A stretch of DNA of 64,000 nt. It comes from DATARH01 sp035648415 (GTDB lineage: Bacteria; Pseudomonadota; Alphaproteobacteria; ATCC43930; CGMCC-115725). This document shows, piece after piece, positions 26,740 to 36,427 of this stretch. The notes beneath the pieces are model-generated. The model saw only the letters and a program-made list of their open reading frames with translations, had not been told where the DNA came from and did no database searches. Positions within the stretch are counted from its first letter, which is position 1, and each line of letters opens with the position of its first letter. The stretch lies in the NCBI GenBank assembly GCA_035648415.1, contig DASRLO010000059.1, forward strand, positions 9,495 to 73,494. The letters are read 5' to 3'. Made by a program: the position numbers and the translations under genes.

Positions 26740-28389
26740 CTAGGCGGCGTGCCGGCGGCAGGGGCTTGCCTTGATGAGAGGACGCAACCCGCCAATGCGG
26801 CCAAACCGACTTCGGCGATTGGTCGCGGGTTTCAGGAGTTTCGCTGCATCCTCCGGTGGACAGGGTTTCCCGGTCAGATAGCCCTGGATAATTCTACAGC
26901 CCAGGGACAGCAAAATTCGAAGCTGCTGCGGAGTCTCGACACCTTCGGCAACAAGGTCGAATCCGAGTTCCTTTGCGATCGAGACGATGGCCGCGGCGAT
27001 GGCCCTGCTTCCCCGATTTTTCGATAGTTGCCTTGTAAACGACTGATCAATCTTCAAAATCGACAACGGCAACGTGCAGAGACCGGAAAGGCATGAATAG
27101 CCTGTTCCAAAATCGTCCATAGCGACTTTGATGCCGCGTTGCTTCAAGATCCCGCCAACTTCCTGCACCTGGCTCATGTCCTCGATCATCCTACTCTCGG
27201 TGATCTCTATCTCGATCAAACCGGCGGGTAGGCAGTACGCCTCATATGCCGGTAAATGTTCGGTCAAAACGTGGCTAACGAACTCCACCGGCGGCGTATT
27301 GATGGCGATAGGAACAGGTGTCAGCCCGGCTTCGATCCATGCGCGCGTCTGACTACCTACCTCGCTAAAGGCCCAGGTCGTGATCGCCTCCATCAGGTTG
27401 CATTCCTCTGCGACGTCAAGGAAGACGCCCGGACCGAGCAGACCTCGCACTGGGTGTTGCCATCGGATCAGGGCCTCAAAACCGACTAGACGCCGCTCGG
27501 GCATGAGGATCTTCGGCTGATAATAAAGTCGCAGTTGATCGGCAACGAGGGCCTCGCGGAGTTCGTTTTCCAGTTGGAACCGCTCGCGCTGCTCCTCATA
27601 TTTTGCGGGATCGCAGACGACTGTTGTGGTCCCGTTTGATCTCGCCTGGCGCCGCGCGAAGTTCGCGCGGTGGATCAGGTTATCGGGCTCTTGGCCATGC
27701 TCCGGATATATTGCCACGCCGAAGGAGGGGCCGAGCTGATGCCAGTGGGTGCCCAGGCGGAATGGCTCGGCGAACATGGACGCGATACTCCGCCAGTCCG
27801 CCTCCACGTGCCGGGCATCGCGGTGGGACCGGCCGACAAGAATGAACTGGTTAGCCGAACGATAGGCTATACCTTCCAGTTCTACGATTTTGCCAAGCCG
27901 CTCCGCGACAGCGCGGAGCAGATCGTCGCCGACCTGCCGGCCAAACACCTCATTGATCGTGGGCAAACGGTCAAGTGAAAGCGCCAAAATCGGAAAAAGC
28001 GCCCCTTTGGCGCGTGCGTTGCCGACGGCGGCCGTTACGAGTTGAAGCACTGAGGCGCGTAACCCGGTCACCTCGTCGATCCCGACGGTGTCCTCGCTCG
28101 AGCAGACCCGCTGAAGCGTAGCCTCGGGTTCAAGCGCAAACAATTTAAAAACATCGGTATCTTTACTCGTCGGAAGTCGGCCCGTCGCTACTGTGACGAC
28201 TCTTTGCCAGGTTTCCCGTATTCTCGCCAAGACCTCCGGAGACGGCGAAGCACGGTGACGTGTATGGGCAGAACAGAGCTTGTCACGTAAATGTTGGTAC
28301 GACCGAATACCAAATTGACGCCACACACCGTCCGCAAATTTTTTGGCCATCTCTTCGGGTGACGTTCGACTCCCTGCGACCGGCGGCAT
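26740..28389 (-). CDS. EAL-domain cyclic-di-GMP phosphodiesterase with degenerate GGDEF domain
   Basis: 549-residue cytoplasmic signalling protein without membrane segments. Residues 1-100 are an uncharacterised helical N-terminus. Residues 105-260 form a GGDEF-fold domain whose catalytic loop is S-A-N-Q-F at 178-182, so cyclase activity is not expected. Residues 273-520 form an EAL domain with E305-A-L-I-R-W, E-I-T-E-S at 395-399, D425-D-F-G-T-G, K-I-D-Q-S at 446-450 and A-E-G-V-E-T at 481-486, all consistent with an active phosphodiesterase. The GGDEF part may sense GTP. Strong AGGAGAATAAA site before ATG 28389; its upstream region is AT-rich. Confidence 0.88.
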   Translation of the reverse strand: MPPVAGSRTSPEEMAKKFADGVWRQFGIRSYQHLRDKLCSAHTRHRASPSPEVLARIRETWQRVVTVATGRLPTSKDTDVFKLFALEPEATLQRVCSSEDTVGIDEVTGLRASVLQLVTAAVGNARAKGALFPILALSLDRLPTINEVFGRQVGDDLLRAVAERLGKIVELEGIAYRSANQFILVGRSHRDARHVEADWRSIASMFAEPFRLGTHWHQLGPSFGVAIYPEHGQEPDNLIHRANFARRQARSNGTTTVVCDPAKYEEQRERFQLENELREALVADQLRLYYQPKILMPERRLVGFEALIRWQHPVRGLLGPGVFLDVAEECNLMEAITTWAFSEVGSQTRAWIEAGLTPVPIAINTPPVEFVSHVLTEHLPAYEAYCLPAGLIEIEITESRMIEDMSQVQEVGGILKQRGIKVAMDDFGTGYSCLSGLCTLPLSILKIDQSFTRQLSKNRGSRAIAAAIVSIAKELGFDLVAEGVETPQQLRILLSLGCRIIQGYLTGKPCPPEDAAKLLKPATNRRSRFGRIGGLRPLIKASPCRRHAA

Positions 28390-28727
28390 TTTATTCTCCT
28401 AGTAGCCGACTGGAGAACCGCCATGGTTTATTTTAAGTTGCATAACTTCGCAGTATTTTTTGACAGTATTTTATCTGTATTCTCCGTTTGTATTAATTGA
28501 TATAAACAATTCTTAAATATCACAAGTATTCCACTCAATAGTCGCTGATAGATCTTTGAGATTGCGTCGGTGATCGTTGGCTACCGATTCGGACTTGCAC
28601 CTTGTCCTCGCGCTTATCCGAATAGACTACCGCTGTAGAAAACCGTCCGGTGATGCCTCCACGCAGCCGGCTTGGGCAATCATTCCGGCTGGACTACGGT
28701 CGCTGCGAAGCACACATAAAAATTCAA
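28390..28727. other. AT-rich intergenic region without a supported gene
   Basis: The most AT-rich stretch of the window (about 28430-28540) lies upstream of the EAL gene. It contains a direct repeat CAGTATTTT at 28451-28459 and 28464-28472. It probably holds the promoter of the minus-strand EAL gene; no convincing -35/-10 pair could be fixed, and no open frame of coding quality is present. Confidence 0.6.
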
Positions 28728-28780
28728 CAATGAGACAGTGAGCTTCCAAGCGTCGGGAAGCTCGCCTCATTGTCTCATTG
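28728..28780 (-). terminator. Long hairpin downstream of the ABC permease gene
   Basis: Nested inverted repeat: CAATGAGACA (28728-28737) pairs with TGTCTCATTG (28771-28780), and GAGCTTCC (28740-28747) with GGAAGCTC (28756-28763). On the minus strand it is followed by TTGAATTTTT, so it can terminate the ABC operon; the extended arms also fit a small mobile or REP-like element. Confidence 0.6.
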
Positions 28781-28817
28781 TGAAAATCAAAGCAGCCTCT
28801 TCGGGATTCCTCGCTCG

Positions 28818-29668
28818 CTATTCTTCCGCTTCCCCCGCCGCGCTTTCGTGCCAGTTCCGTAGCAGCCGGCGCGAGAGGAAGTCCAGCACCAGGTAGATCG
28901 CGATGCCGGTGACCGAGAGCAGGAACAGCGCGGCGAAGAGACGCGGGATCGCCAGCCGGTAACCGGCTTCGAGGATGCGGAAGGCGAGCCCGGTCTCGGC
29001 GCCGCCGGTGCCGGCGACGAACTCGGCGACGACCGCGCCGATCAGCGCCAGCCCGCCGCTGATCCGCAGACCCGCGAGGAAATACGGCAGCGCCGTCGGC
29101 ATCCGCAAGAACCACAGCACCTGGCCCCGCGACGCGCCGTAAAGCCGGAAGAGGGCCAGGAGGTTGCGGTCGGCGCTGTTGAGCCCGACCGTCGTGTTCG
29201 AGACGATCGGGAAGAACGCGACGATCCACGCGCAGGTGAGGAGCGCTAGGAACGGGACGCGGATCCAGATGATGATCAGCGGCGCGATCGCGACGATCGG
29301 GGTCACCTGGAGGATCACCGCGTAGGGAAACAGGCTGATCTCGACGATCCGCGACAGCGAGAAGACGAGCGCGATCAGCCCGCCGATCACCGCCGCCGCG
29401 GCGAGCGCCGCGAGGGTGATCTGCAAGGTCACCCACAGCGACCCCAAGAGGCTCGGCCCGTCGGTCCACAGGCTCCGCGCAATCGCGCTCGGCGCCGGCA
29501 GGATGTATTGCGGCACGCCGGAAACCCGCACCGCCGCCTCCCACAGCGCCAGAAACAGGATGCCGATCGCCAGCGGCGCGGCGATGCGCAGCCCCAACCG
29601 GCTGGTCATCATCTGGCGGCCAGCCGTCGGGCGGCCAGCTATTGGGAGGCCGGCTATTGGGCGGTTCA

Positions 29669-29672
<4 letters not shown>
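28818..29672 (-). CDS. ABC transporter permease, NitT/TauT (SsuC/TauC-like) type
   Basis: 284-residue inner-membrane permease with about six membrane helices and an EAA-like coupling loop, L-Y-G-A-S-R-G-Q-V-L-W-F-L-R-M-P-T-A-L-P. It pairs with the ATPase and binding protein encoded just upstream. The ATG at 29672 overlaps the ATPase stop (ATGATGA). Residues 3-20 hold the tandem R-P-I-A-G, L-P-I-A-G, R-P-T-A-G, so the functional start may be the later M-M-T-S-R-L-G-L at about 29612. Confidence 0.88.
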
Positions 29673-30463
<791 letters not shown>

Positions 30464-30483
30464 CGAAGGAACCCCTCAAATTA

Positions 30484-30561
30484 TCATTCCCGCGAAAGCG
30501 GGAACCCAGGGCGAGCGACGTGCCGGTTGCCCCTGGGCCCCCGCTTTCGCGGGGGTGACGA
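30484..30561. repeat. Palindromic intergenic repeat, family B copy 1
   Basis: TCATTCCCGCGAAAGCGGGAA on one side and CCCCCGCTTTCGCGGGGGTGACGA on the other, with CCCAGGG/CCCTGGG inner arms: a nested REP-like hairpin inside the ABC operon between binding-protein and ATPase genes. A second copy is at 58571-58634. Confidence 0.8.
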
Positions 30562-30588
30562 GAAAAATACGCGATGGTCGGAGACGGC

Positions 30589-31602
30589 TCAGGGTTTCAT
30601 CCCGACTTTCTTGTCGACGAATTGCAGCGTGTACGCCTTTTTGTAGTCCATGCCGGCCGGGTAGAGCCCGGCTTTCGACATCGTGTCGTAAAACTCCCGC
30701 CAGCGTGCGTCGGTCATCGCGCCGATGCCGTCCTTCTTGGCATCGCCGCTGTCGACGATGCCGTATTCCTTGATCTTGCCGACGCCATAGGCGATCAGGG
30801 CGTCGTTCATCTCGGGATTGTCTTTCTTGATCAGGGCGTTGCCCGGCGCTGGGTCGCCGTAGAGATAGCTGTACCAGCCCTCGATGCTGGCATCGACGAA
30901 ACGCTGCACGAGGTCGGGCTTGTCGTGCGCCAGCTTCAGCGAGGTCTGGATCACCGAACCGTAGCTGGCATAGCCGGCATCCGCGATCAGCAGCACAACC
31001 GGCTGTACGCCCTCCTTCTCGATCGTATAGGGCTCGCTCGACAAATAGCCCTGCTGGATCGCCTTGGGATCGGCCAGAAACGGCGCGACGCTGAAATTGT
31101 AGGGGCGGATCTGGTCGTCGGTGTAGCCGAATTTCTGCTTGAGAAAGAGCCAGCTGCCGGTGCGGGTGTCGCCGCTGATCATGATCGGCTTGCCCTTGAG
31201 CGCCTCGAAGCTGTCGTCGCCCGCGCCGGGATGGGCGATCAGCACCGAGGGATCCTTCTGGAACAGCGCGGCGACCGCGACCATCGGGATGTTCTGCTGT
31301 GCGAAATTCAAGGGCGCGAACGAGTTGGACGCGAGGTTGAAATCGAGGATTCCTGCCGCGAGAAGCTGCGCGTGGTTCACCTGCGGCCCGCCCTGGCGCA
31401 AGGTCACGTCGAGCCCGTATTTCTTGTAGATGCCGGTGGCGAGCGCCTGATAATAGCCGCCGTGCTCGGCCTCGGCCTTCCAGTCGGTGCCGAAGCTGAC
31501 ACTCTCGGCGCGGGCCGCCGTGGCGAGCGCGACAACGGCGAGCGCGAGAACCGCGGTCGCCAGCATCGCGGTGCGCCACTTTCGCGGCAAGTCGTTGTTC
31601 AT
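30589..31602 (-). CDS. ABC transporter substrate-binding protein, NMT1/SsuA-like
   Basis: 337-residue periplasmic binding protein of the NitT/TauT group. Signal peptide 1-32 ending A-T-A-A-R-A. Mature protein opens with F-G-T-D-W-K-A-E-A-E-H-G-G-Y-Y-Q-A, typical of NMT1/THI5-like proteins, with G-I-Y-K-K-Y-G-L-D-V-T and I-S-G-D-T-R-T-G-S-W. The ligand is not certain: sulfonates, nitrate, taurine and pyrimidine precursors are all possible. It heads the three-gene ABC operon; a family B repeat separates it from the ATPase gene. I see no thiamine riboswitch in the leader. Confidence 0.88.
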   Translation of the reverse strand: MNNDLPRKWRTAMLATAVLALAVVALATAARAESVSFGTDWKAEAEHGGYYQALATGIYKKYGLDVTLRQGGPQVNHAQLLAAGILDFNLASNSFAPLNFAQQNIPMVAVAALFQKDPSVLIAHPGAGDDSFEALKGKPIMISGDTRTGSWLFLKQKFGYTDDQIRPYNFSVAPFLADPKAIQQGYLSSEPYTIEKEGVQPVVLLIADAGYASYGSVIQTSLKLAHDKPDLVQRFVDASIEGWYSYLYGDPAPGNALIKKDNPEMNDALIAYGVGKIKEYGIVDSGDAKKDGIGAMTDARWREFYDTMSKAGLYPAGMDYKKAYTLQFVDKKVGMKP

Positions 31603-31763
31603 GCTTGAACCATCCCCCGGTGAACAAGCCGTGCACCACTCTAATCGCGGGCTGCGGCGGGGTAAACCGGGGGGCGCTCGCTCGTCGCGAGAGCGTGGTG
31701 TATGATCGACCCGAAGGCGCCGGTTGCGCTTTATGGCGAAAGTCTCGCGAGCGGGGGTGGACG

Positions 31764-32618
31764 ATGCGAAATCTGCTGGCCGTGATCGGCGACGGCAATG
31801 CTGGCCCGGTGCTCGATGCGGCGCTCAAGGTGGCGCGGCGGTTCAACAGCCACATCGTCGGGCTGCACAGCCTCACCACCGAATACGCGGTGGTGTTCGG
31901 CGGCGAGATGGGGTTCTCGATATCGTCGGAGGTCGACCGCACCCTGGAGCGCGAGGGCCATGACCGGCGCGACCATGCGCGCCGCCTGTTCCGCGACTTC
32001 ATGAATGCGCAAGGCGTGCCGATCGGGCCGGTCGCGCACGACAATCCCGGCCCCAGCGCGTCGTGGCGCGAAGAGGACGGAAGGCAGAACGCGATCGTCG
32101 GGATGATCGGCCGGGTCTACGATTTGATCCTGGTCGAACAGCCGGAAAAGCTCGCTTCGATCGCCGAGGCGACGCTGGAGGACGCGCTCTTCGAAAGCGG
32201 CCGGCCGGTGGTGATGGTGCCGAAGGCGATGCCGGCGACGCTCGGCGAAATCGTCGCCGTGGCGTGGAACGGCAGCACCGAGACTGCGACCACCGTCGCG
32301 CTCGGCATGCCGTTCCTCGAAAAGGCGAAGGAGGTCGTCGTCGTCGCGGTCGGCCCGCAGCATATGCCCGAGCCGGGGCCGGCCGGCGACGAGTTGGCGC
32401 GCACCCTGGAACGGCACGGGCTCAAGGTCAGCCTGCGCACCGCCTTCGGCCGGCAAAAGCCGCAGGGCGAATCGTTCCTGCAGGAGGCGATGGCGGCGGG
32501 CGCCGATCTGATGCTGAAGGGCGCCTATACGCAAAGCCGCATCCGCCAGATGATCTTTGGCGGCGCGACCCGGCATATCATCATGGAATCGAAGATTCCG
32601 GTGGTGATGTCGCGCTGA
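31764..32618 (+). CDS. Universal stress protein with two UspA-like halves
   Basis: 284-residue protein with two tandem Usp-like folds. N-terminal half: N-L-L-A-V-I-G-D-G-N-A-G. C-terminal half: I-V-A-V-A-W-N-G-S-T-E-T-A and the ending R-Q-M-I-F-G-G-A-T-R-H-I-I-M-E-S-K-I-P-V-V-M-S, close to the G-S-x-T-x-x-V ATP-binding region of Usp proteins but with G-A-T-R-H. Likely a cytoplasmic stress protein; ligand unknown. Start ATG 31764. Divergent from the ABC operon. Confidence 0.88.
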   Translation: MRNLLAVIGDGNAGPVLDAALKVARRFNSHIVGLHSLTTEYAVVFGGEMGFSISSEVDRTLEREGHDRRDHARRLFRDFMNAQGVPIGPVAHDNPGPSASWREEDGRQNAIVGMIGRVYDLILVEQPEKLASIAEATLEDALFESGRPVVMVPKAMPATLGEIVAVAWNGSTETATTVALGMPFLEKAKEVVVVAVGPQHMPEPGPAGDELARTLERHGLKVSLRTAFGRQKPQGESFLQEAMAAGADLMLKGAYTQSRIRQMIFGGATRHIIMESKIPVVMSR

Positions 32619-32656
32619 GCGGCATTCGCCTTACCGACAATCGAAGGAGCTTCGCG

Positions 32657-33103
32657 ATGAGGGTTACCCGCCTCGCTCTGGGCGCCGTCCCGGGCGTTGT
32701 ATTGTGCGTCGCGCTGGCGACGCCGGCGCCGGCGCAAATGCCGCCCGGCCCGGATTTCGCCTGTCTCTGCCTCAAACAGTCGGTCGACGCTTCCGGCGCC
32801 GACATGAACGCGAGGCAGAGCGAACTCAGCGCCGCCCAATCCCAGCTCGGCCGGCTTGACAGCCAGCTCGCCGCGGCGCGTGCCCGCGCGGACGTCAACA
32901 ACCCGCAAGCCGTCGCCGAATTCCGTCAGCTCCTGGCGCAGCGGGACGCCGCGTTCAGGCAGTCGAACGGCGACACCATCGCCGCGAGCCAGGCCGCGAC
33001 CGGGCGCTACAACCAGGCGGTCGCCGACTACAACAACCGGTGCGCCGGGCGCCCGCTGCCGCCGCTCCCGCCCGGCCCGCTCGCCTGCCCGCCGACGCGC
33101 TAG
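32657..33103 (+). CDS. Exported coiled-coil protein of unknown function
   Basis: 148 residues. Signal peptide 1-27 (ends A-T-P-A-P-A-Q). Residues 40-60 include C-L-C. A helical region from about 55-125 rich in Gln, Ala and Ser (S-A-A-Q-S-Q-L-G-R-L-D-S-Q-L-A-A-A-R) predicts a coiled coil. The tail is Pro-rich with two more cysteines. Ribosome site GAAGGAGC before ATG 32657. The stop codon overlaps the hisI stop on the other strand in CTAG. Confidence 0.7.
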   Translation: MRVTRLALGAVPGVVLCVALATPAPAQMPPGPDFACLCLKQSVDASGADMNARQSELSAAQSQLGRLDSQLAAARARADVNNPQAVAEFRQLLAQRDAAFRQSNGDTIAASQAATGRYNQAVADYNNRCAGRPLPPLPPGPLACPPTR

Positions 33104-33504
33104 GCTTTCGGCTGCTGGTAAAGCGTCTCGGGCGCGACCAGCGGCGCGGCGATCTCGTTCCAGGCGCCGTCGCGCCAGGCGCGGAAAAAGCAATTGCGGC
33201 GGCCGGTATGGCAGGCGACGCCGTGCTGGTCGACCAGCAGCAATATCGTGTCGCCGTCGCAATCGAGGCGAAGTTCCCTGAGCGCCTGCGTCTGCCCCGA
33301 GGTCTCGCCCTTGCGCCACAGCGCCCGGCGCGAGCGCGACCAGTAGCACGCGCGGCCTTCGTCGAGCGTCGCCCGCACCGCGTCGCGGTTCATCCACGCG
33401 ACCATCAGGACTTCGCCCGTGTCGTGCTGCTGCGCGATGGCCGGCACGAGCCCCTCGGCGTCGAATTTGATCGCGGCGAGCGCCCGCTCGATGGCTTCGC
33501 TCAT
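33100..33504 (-). CDS. hisI: Phosphoribosyl-AMP cyclohydrolase
   Basis: 134-residue enzyme that opens the adenine ring of phosphoribosyl-AMP in histidine biosynthesis. Diagnostic residues: V-A-W-M-N-R-D-A at 36-43, Y-W-S-R-S-R at 54-59, metal site D81-C-D-G-D85, and zinc cysteines C98 (A-C-H-T-G) and C105 (R-N-C-F-F). It is the stand-alone cyclohydrolase form without a HisE part, usual in alphaproteobacteria. Start ATG 33504; no other his gene is in the window. Confidence 0.95.
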   Translation of the reverse strand: MSEAIERALAAIKFDAEGLVPAIAQQHDTGEVLMVAWMNRDAVRATLDEGRACYWSRSRRALWRKGETSGQTQALRELRLDCDGDTILLLVDQHGVACHTGRRNCFFRAWRDGAWNEIAAPLVAPETLYQQPKA

Positions 33505-33626
33505 AGGTTCTCTCCCCGCGCGGGACGCACGCCGCGCGCTTGTCAGCTCTCGCTGGCACGGATTAGGGTGCGGCGCGCCGCGATACAAGACCGGTGCGTT
33601 CCCATCCGCAACGAGAACGACGCGCT

Positions 33627-34379
33627 TTGTCCGACCTCATCCTCGAAACGCGCGGGCTGACGAAGGAATTCCGCGGTTTCACCGCGGTGCAGGGGGTCGA
33701 TCTCAGCATCCGCCGCGGCACCATCCATGCCCTCATCGGCCCCAACGGCGCGGGCAAGACCACGGTCTTCAACCTGCTGACGAAATTCCTCGAACCGAGC
33801 GCCGGCCAGATCGTCTTCAACGGCGCCGACATCACCGCCGAGCGGCCAGCCGCGGTCGCCCGCCGGGGGCTGGTGCGGTCGTTCCAGATTTCCGCGGTGT
33901 TCGGGCATCTTTCGGTGCGCGACAATGTTCGGGTCGCGCTGCAGCGGCCGCTCGGCAATTCGTTCCACTTCTGGCGTTCGGAGAAATCGCTCGACCGGCT
34001 CAACGGGCGGGCGCTCGAACTGCTCGACGCGGTCGGCCTCGCCGGTTTCGCGCACCTGCAAGCGGCGTCCTTGTCCTACGGCCGCAAGCGCGCCCTCGAA
34101 ATCGCCACCACGCTGGCGCTGGAGCCTGAAATGCTGCTGCTCGACGAGCCGATGTCCGGCCTCGGGCAAGAGGATATCGGACGGATCGCCGCGCTCGTCC
34201 GCGACGCAGCGCGCGACCGCACCGTGCTGATGGTCGAGCACAATTTGTCCGTCGTCGCCGACCTCTCCGACGTCATCACCGTACTGACCCGCGGCCGCGT
34301 CCTCGCGGAGGGCGATTACGAGACCGTCGCGGCCAATCCCGAGGTGATCGAAGCCTATATGGGCACGGGTCATGGCTGA
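33627..34379 (+). CDS. livG: Branched-chain amino acid-type ABC transporter ATP-binding protein LivG
   Basis: 250-residue ATPase of the HAAT family. Walker A G-P-N-G-A-G-K-T-T, the LivG-type R-S-F-Q-I Q-loop, L-S-Y-G-R-K-R-A-L-E-I-A in place of the usual signature, Walker B L-L-L-D-E-P-M-S-G-L and V-E-H-N-L. Start taken as TTG 33627, where homologous L-S-D-L-I-L-E-T-R-G-L-T begins; an in-frame GTG at 33594 is the alternative. It overlaps livF by 8 nt and is the first gene of a livGFKHM-type operon. Confidence 0.9.
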   Translation: MSDLILETRGLTKEFRGFTAVQGVDLSIRRGTIHALIGPNGAGKTTVFNLLTKFLEPSAGQIVFNGADITAERPAAVARRGLVRSFQISAVFGHLSVRDNVRVALQRPLGNSFHFWRSEKSLDRLNGRALELLDAVGLAGFAHLQAASLSYGRKRALEIATTLALEPEMLLLDEPMSGLGQEDIGRIAALVRDAARDRTVLMVEHNLSVVADLSDVITVLTRGRVLAEGDYETVAANPEVIEAYMGTGHG

Positions 34380-35088
34380 TTTGCTGGAGGTGGCGGACCT
34401 CAACGCCTGGTATGGCGAATCGCACGCGCTGCACGGCATGGAATTTGCCGTCGGCCAGGGCGAGCTGGTGACCCTGCTCGGCCGCAACGGCGCCGGCAAG
34501 ACCACGACCCTGCGCGCGATCATGGGGATCATCGGCCACGGAACCAATGGACAGCGCCGCGGCTCGGTCCGCGTTGCCGGCAAGGAGACGATCGCGCTGC
34601 GGTCGAACCGCATCGCCCGGCTCGGGGTCGGCTATTGTCCCGAGGAGCGCGGCATCTTCGCCAGCCTCGATGTCGAGGAGAACCTCCTGCTGCCGCCGGT
34701 GGTGCGGCCGGGCGGCATGACCCTCGACGAGGTCTACGGCATCTTCCCGAACCTGTCTGAACGGCAGCACAGCCAGGGCACCAAGCTCTCCGGCGGCGAG
34801 CAGCAGATGCTGGCGATCGCGCGCATCCTGCGCACCGGCGCGACCCTCCTGCTGCTCGACGAACCGACCGAGGGCCTGGCGCCGGTCATCGTCCAGCAGA
34901 TCGGCACGGTGTTGAAGACGCTCAAGCAGAAGGGCTTCACCATCCTCCTCGTCGAGCAGAATTTCCGCTTTGCCGCGACAATTGCCGATCGCCACTACAT
35001 CGTCGAGCACGGGCGTGTTATCGACATGATCGCGAATGCGCGGTTGGCGGCCAACGTCGACAAGCTGCACGAGTATCTCGGGGTTTGA
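34372..35088 (+). CDS. livF: Branched-chain amino acid-type ABC transporter ATP-binding protein LivF
   Basis: 238-residue HAAT ATPase. Walker A L-G-R-N-G-A-G-K-T-T, C-P-E-E-R-G-I-F, signature L-S-G-G-E-Q-Q-M-L-A-I-A, Walker B L-L-L-L-D-E-P-T-E-G-L-A-P and V-E-Q-N. Second ATPase of the five-gene transporter. The start overlaps the livG end by 8 nt, so translation is probably coupled. Confidence 0.92.
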   Translation: MADLLEVADLNAWYGESHALHGMEFAVGQGELVTLLGRNGAGKTTTLRAIMGIIGHGTNGQRRGSVRVAGKETIALRSNRIARLGVGYCPEERGIFASLDVEENLLLPPVVRPGGMTLDEVYGIFPNLSERQHSQGTKLSGGEQQMLAIARILRTGATLLLLDEPTEGLAPVIVQQIGTVLKTLKQKGFTILLVEQNFRFAATIADRHYIVEHGRVIDMIANARLAANVDKLHEYLGV

Positions 35089-35105
35089 GAAACACGGAGG
35101 AGACG

Positions 35106-36302
35106 ATGAAACGCACCATGCTCGCCGCATTCGCCGCGGCCCTGCTGCTGGTCGGCGCGGCGCACGCGCAGGATACGGTCAAGATCGGCGTGCTCGCCGA
35201 CATGTCGAGCCTTTATGCCGATCTCGGCGGTCCCGGCTCGGTCGTCGCGGTGCAGATGGCGATCGACGATTTCGGCGGCAGCGTGCTCGGCAAGAAGATC
35301 GCGCTGGTCAGCGCCGACCACCAGAACAAGCCTGACATCGCCTCGTCGATCGCCCGTCAGTGGTTCGACGAGCAGGGCGTGCAGATGATCACCGATTTGA
35401 CGACCTCGAGCGTCGCGCTCGCGGTGCAGGAGGTCGCGCGCGAAAAGAACAAGGTAATCCTGATCAACGGCGCCGCCTCGTCCGACCTGACCGGCAAGGC
35501 CTGTGCGCCGACTTCGGTGCACTGGACCTACGACACCACCGCGCTCGCCAACGGCACCGGCGCCGCCGTGGTCAAGGCCGGCGGCGACACGTGGTTTTTC
35601 ATCACCGCCGATTACGCCTTCGGCCACGCGTTGCAGCGCGACACCGCCTCGGTCGTCGAGGCCAATGGCGGCAAGGTCTTGGGCTCGGTCAACGTGCCGC
35701 TCAACACCGCCGACTTTTCGTCCTTCCTGCTGCAGGCGCAGCAATCGAAGGCCAAGATCATTGGGCTCGCCAATGCCGGCGGCGACACGATCAACTCGAT
35801 CAAGCAGGCCGCCGAGTTCGGCATCGTCGCCGGCGGCCAGAAGCTCGCCGGCCTCCTGCTGTTCATCTCCGACGTCCACAGCCTGGGGCTGCAGACCGCG
35901 CAGGGGTTGGAACTCACCGGATCGTTCTACTGGGACCAGGACGACAAGACGCGCGCCTGGTCGAAACGGTTCTTCGACAAGACCAACAAGGAGCCGACGA
36001 TGGTGCAGGCCGGCAATTATTCGGCCACGCTGCACTACCTCGAAGCGGTCAAGGCGGCGGGCAGCCTCGACGCCGCGGCCGTGATGAAGGAACTGAAGTC
36101 GAAGCCGATCGACGACTTCGTCATCCGCAACGGACACATCCAGGACGACGGCAGCCTGGTCCACGACATGTACCTCTACGAGGTCAAGAAGCCGAGCGAA
36201 TCGAAGGGCCCGTGGGACCTCTACAAGCTGATTTCGACGATCCCCGGCGCCGAAGCCTACAAGCGCCCGCACGGCAACGAATGCCCGGCGGTCAAGGGCT
36301 GA
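35106..36302 (+). CDS. HAAT-type substrate-binding protein (LivK-like)
   Basis: 398-residue periplasmic binding protein with a signal peptide M-K-R-T-M-L-A-A-F-A-A-A-L-L-L-V-G-A-A-H-A. The mature start D-T-V-K-I-G-V-L-A-D-M-S-S-L-Y fits the receptor-ligand-binding fold. Sequences of this group bind branched-chain, aromatic or other amino acids, or urea and aromatic acids; the ligand here is not certain. Strong GGAGGAGACG site. Third gene of the operon, 17 nt after livF. Confidence 0.9.
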   Translation: MKRTMLAAFAAALLLVGAAHAQDTVKIGVLADMSSLYADLGGPGSVVAVQMAIDDFGGSVLGKKIALVSADHQNKPDIASSIARQWFDEQGVQMITDLTTSSVALAVQEVAREKNKVILINGAASSDLTGKACAPTSVHWTYDTTALANGTGAAVVKAGGDTWFFITADYAFGHALQRDTASVVEANGGKVLGSVNVPLNTADFSSFLLQAQQSKAKIIGLANAGGDTINSIKQAAEFGIVAGGQKLAGLLLFISDVHSLGLQTAQGLELTGSFYWDQDDKTRAWSKRFFDKTNKEPTMVQAGNYSATLHYLEAVKAAGSLDAAAVMKELKSKPIDDFVIRNGHIQDDGSLVHDMYLYEVKKPSESKGPWDLYKLISTIPGAEAYKRPHGNECPAVKG

Positions 36303-36312
36303 GCTTGATGAT

Positions 36313-36416
36313 TACCCCCACCCCGACCCTCCCCCGCTTGCGGGGGAGGGAGTGGGCCAGCGCGCCGGACGAGCCCCCTCCCCGGCAAGCGGGGGAGGAT
36401 ATGGGTGGGGGGTGCT
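36313..36416. repeat. Palindromic intergenic repeat, family C copy 1
   Basis: Two GC-rich inverted arms CTCCCCCGCTTGCGGGGGAG and CCTCCCCGGCAAGCGGGGGAGG, enclosed by CCCCACCC and GGGTGGGG, lie between the binding-protein and livH genes inside the operon. Other copies are at 51731-51827 and, as a core only, at 10813-10839. It could stabilise or attenuate the transcript here. Confidence 0.8.
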
Positions 36417-36427
36417 AGCGAGGCGGC

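Noticed and set aside
28458..28480. TTGACA in the AT-rich region as a plus-strand promoter
   Set aside because: No -10 box lies at a 16-18 nt distance and no plus-strand gene follows for more than 3 kb.
31603..31763. Thiamine riboswitch in front of the NMT1-like binding protein
   Set aside because: The conserved TPP-box sequences were not found; the ligand remains open.
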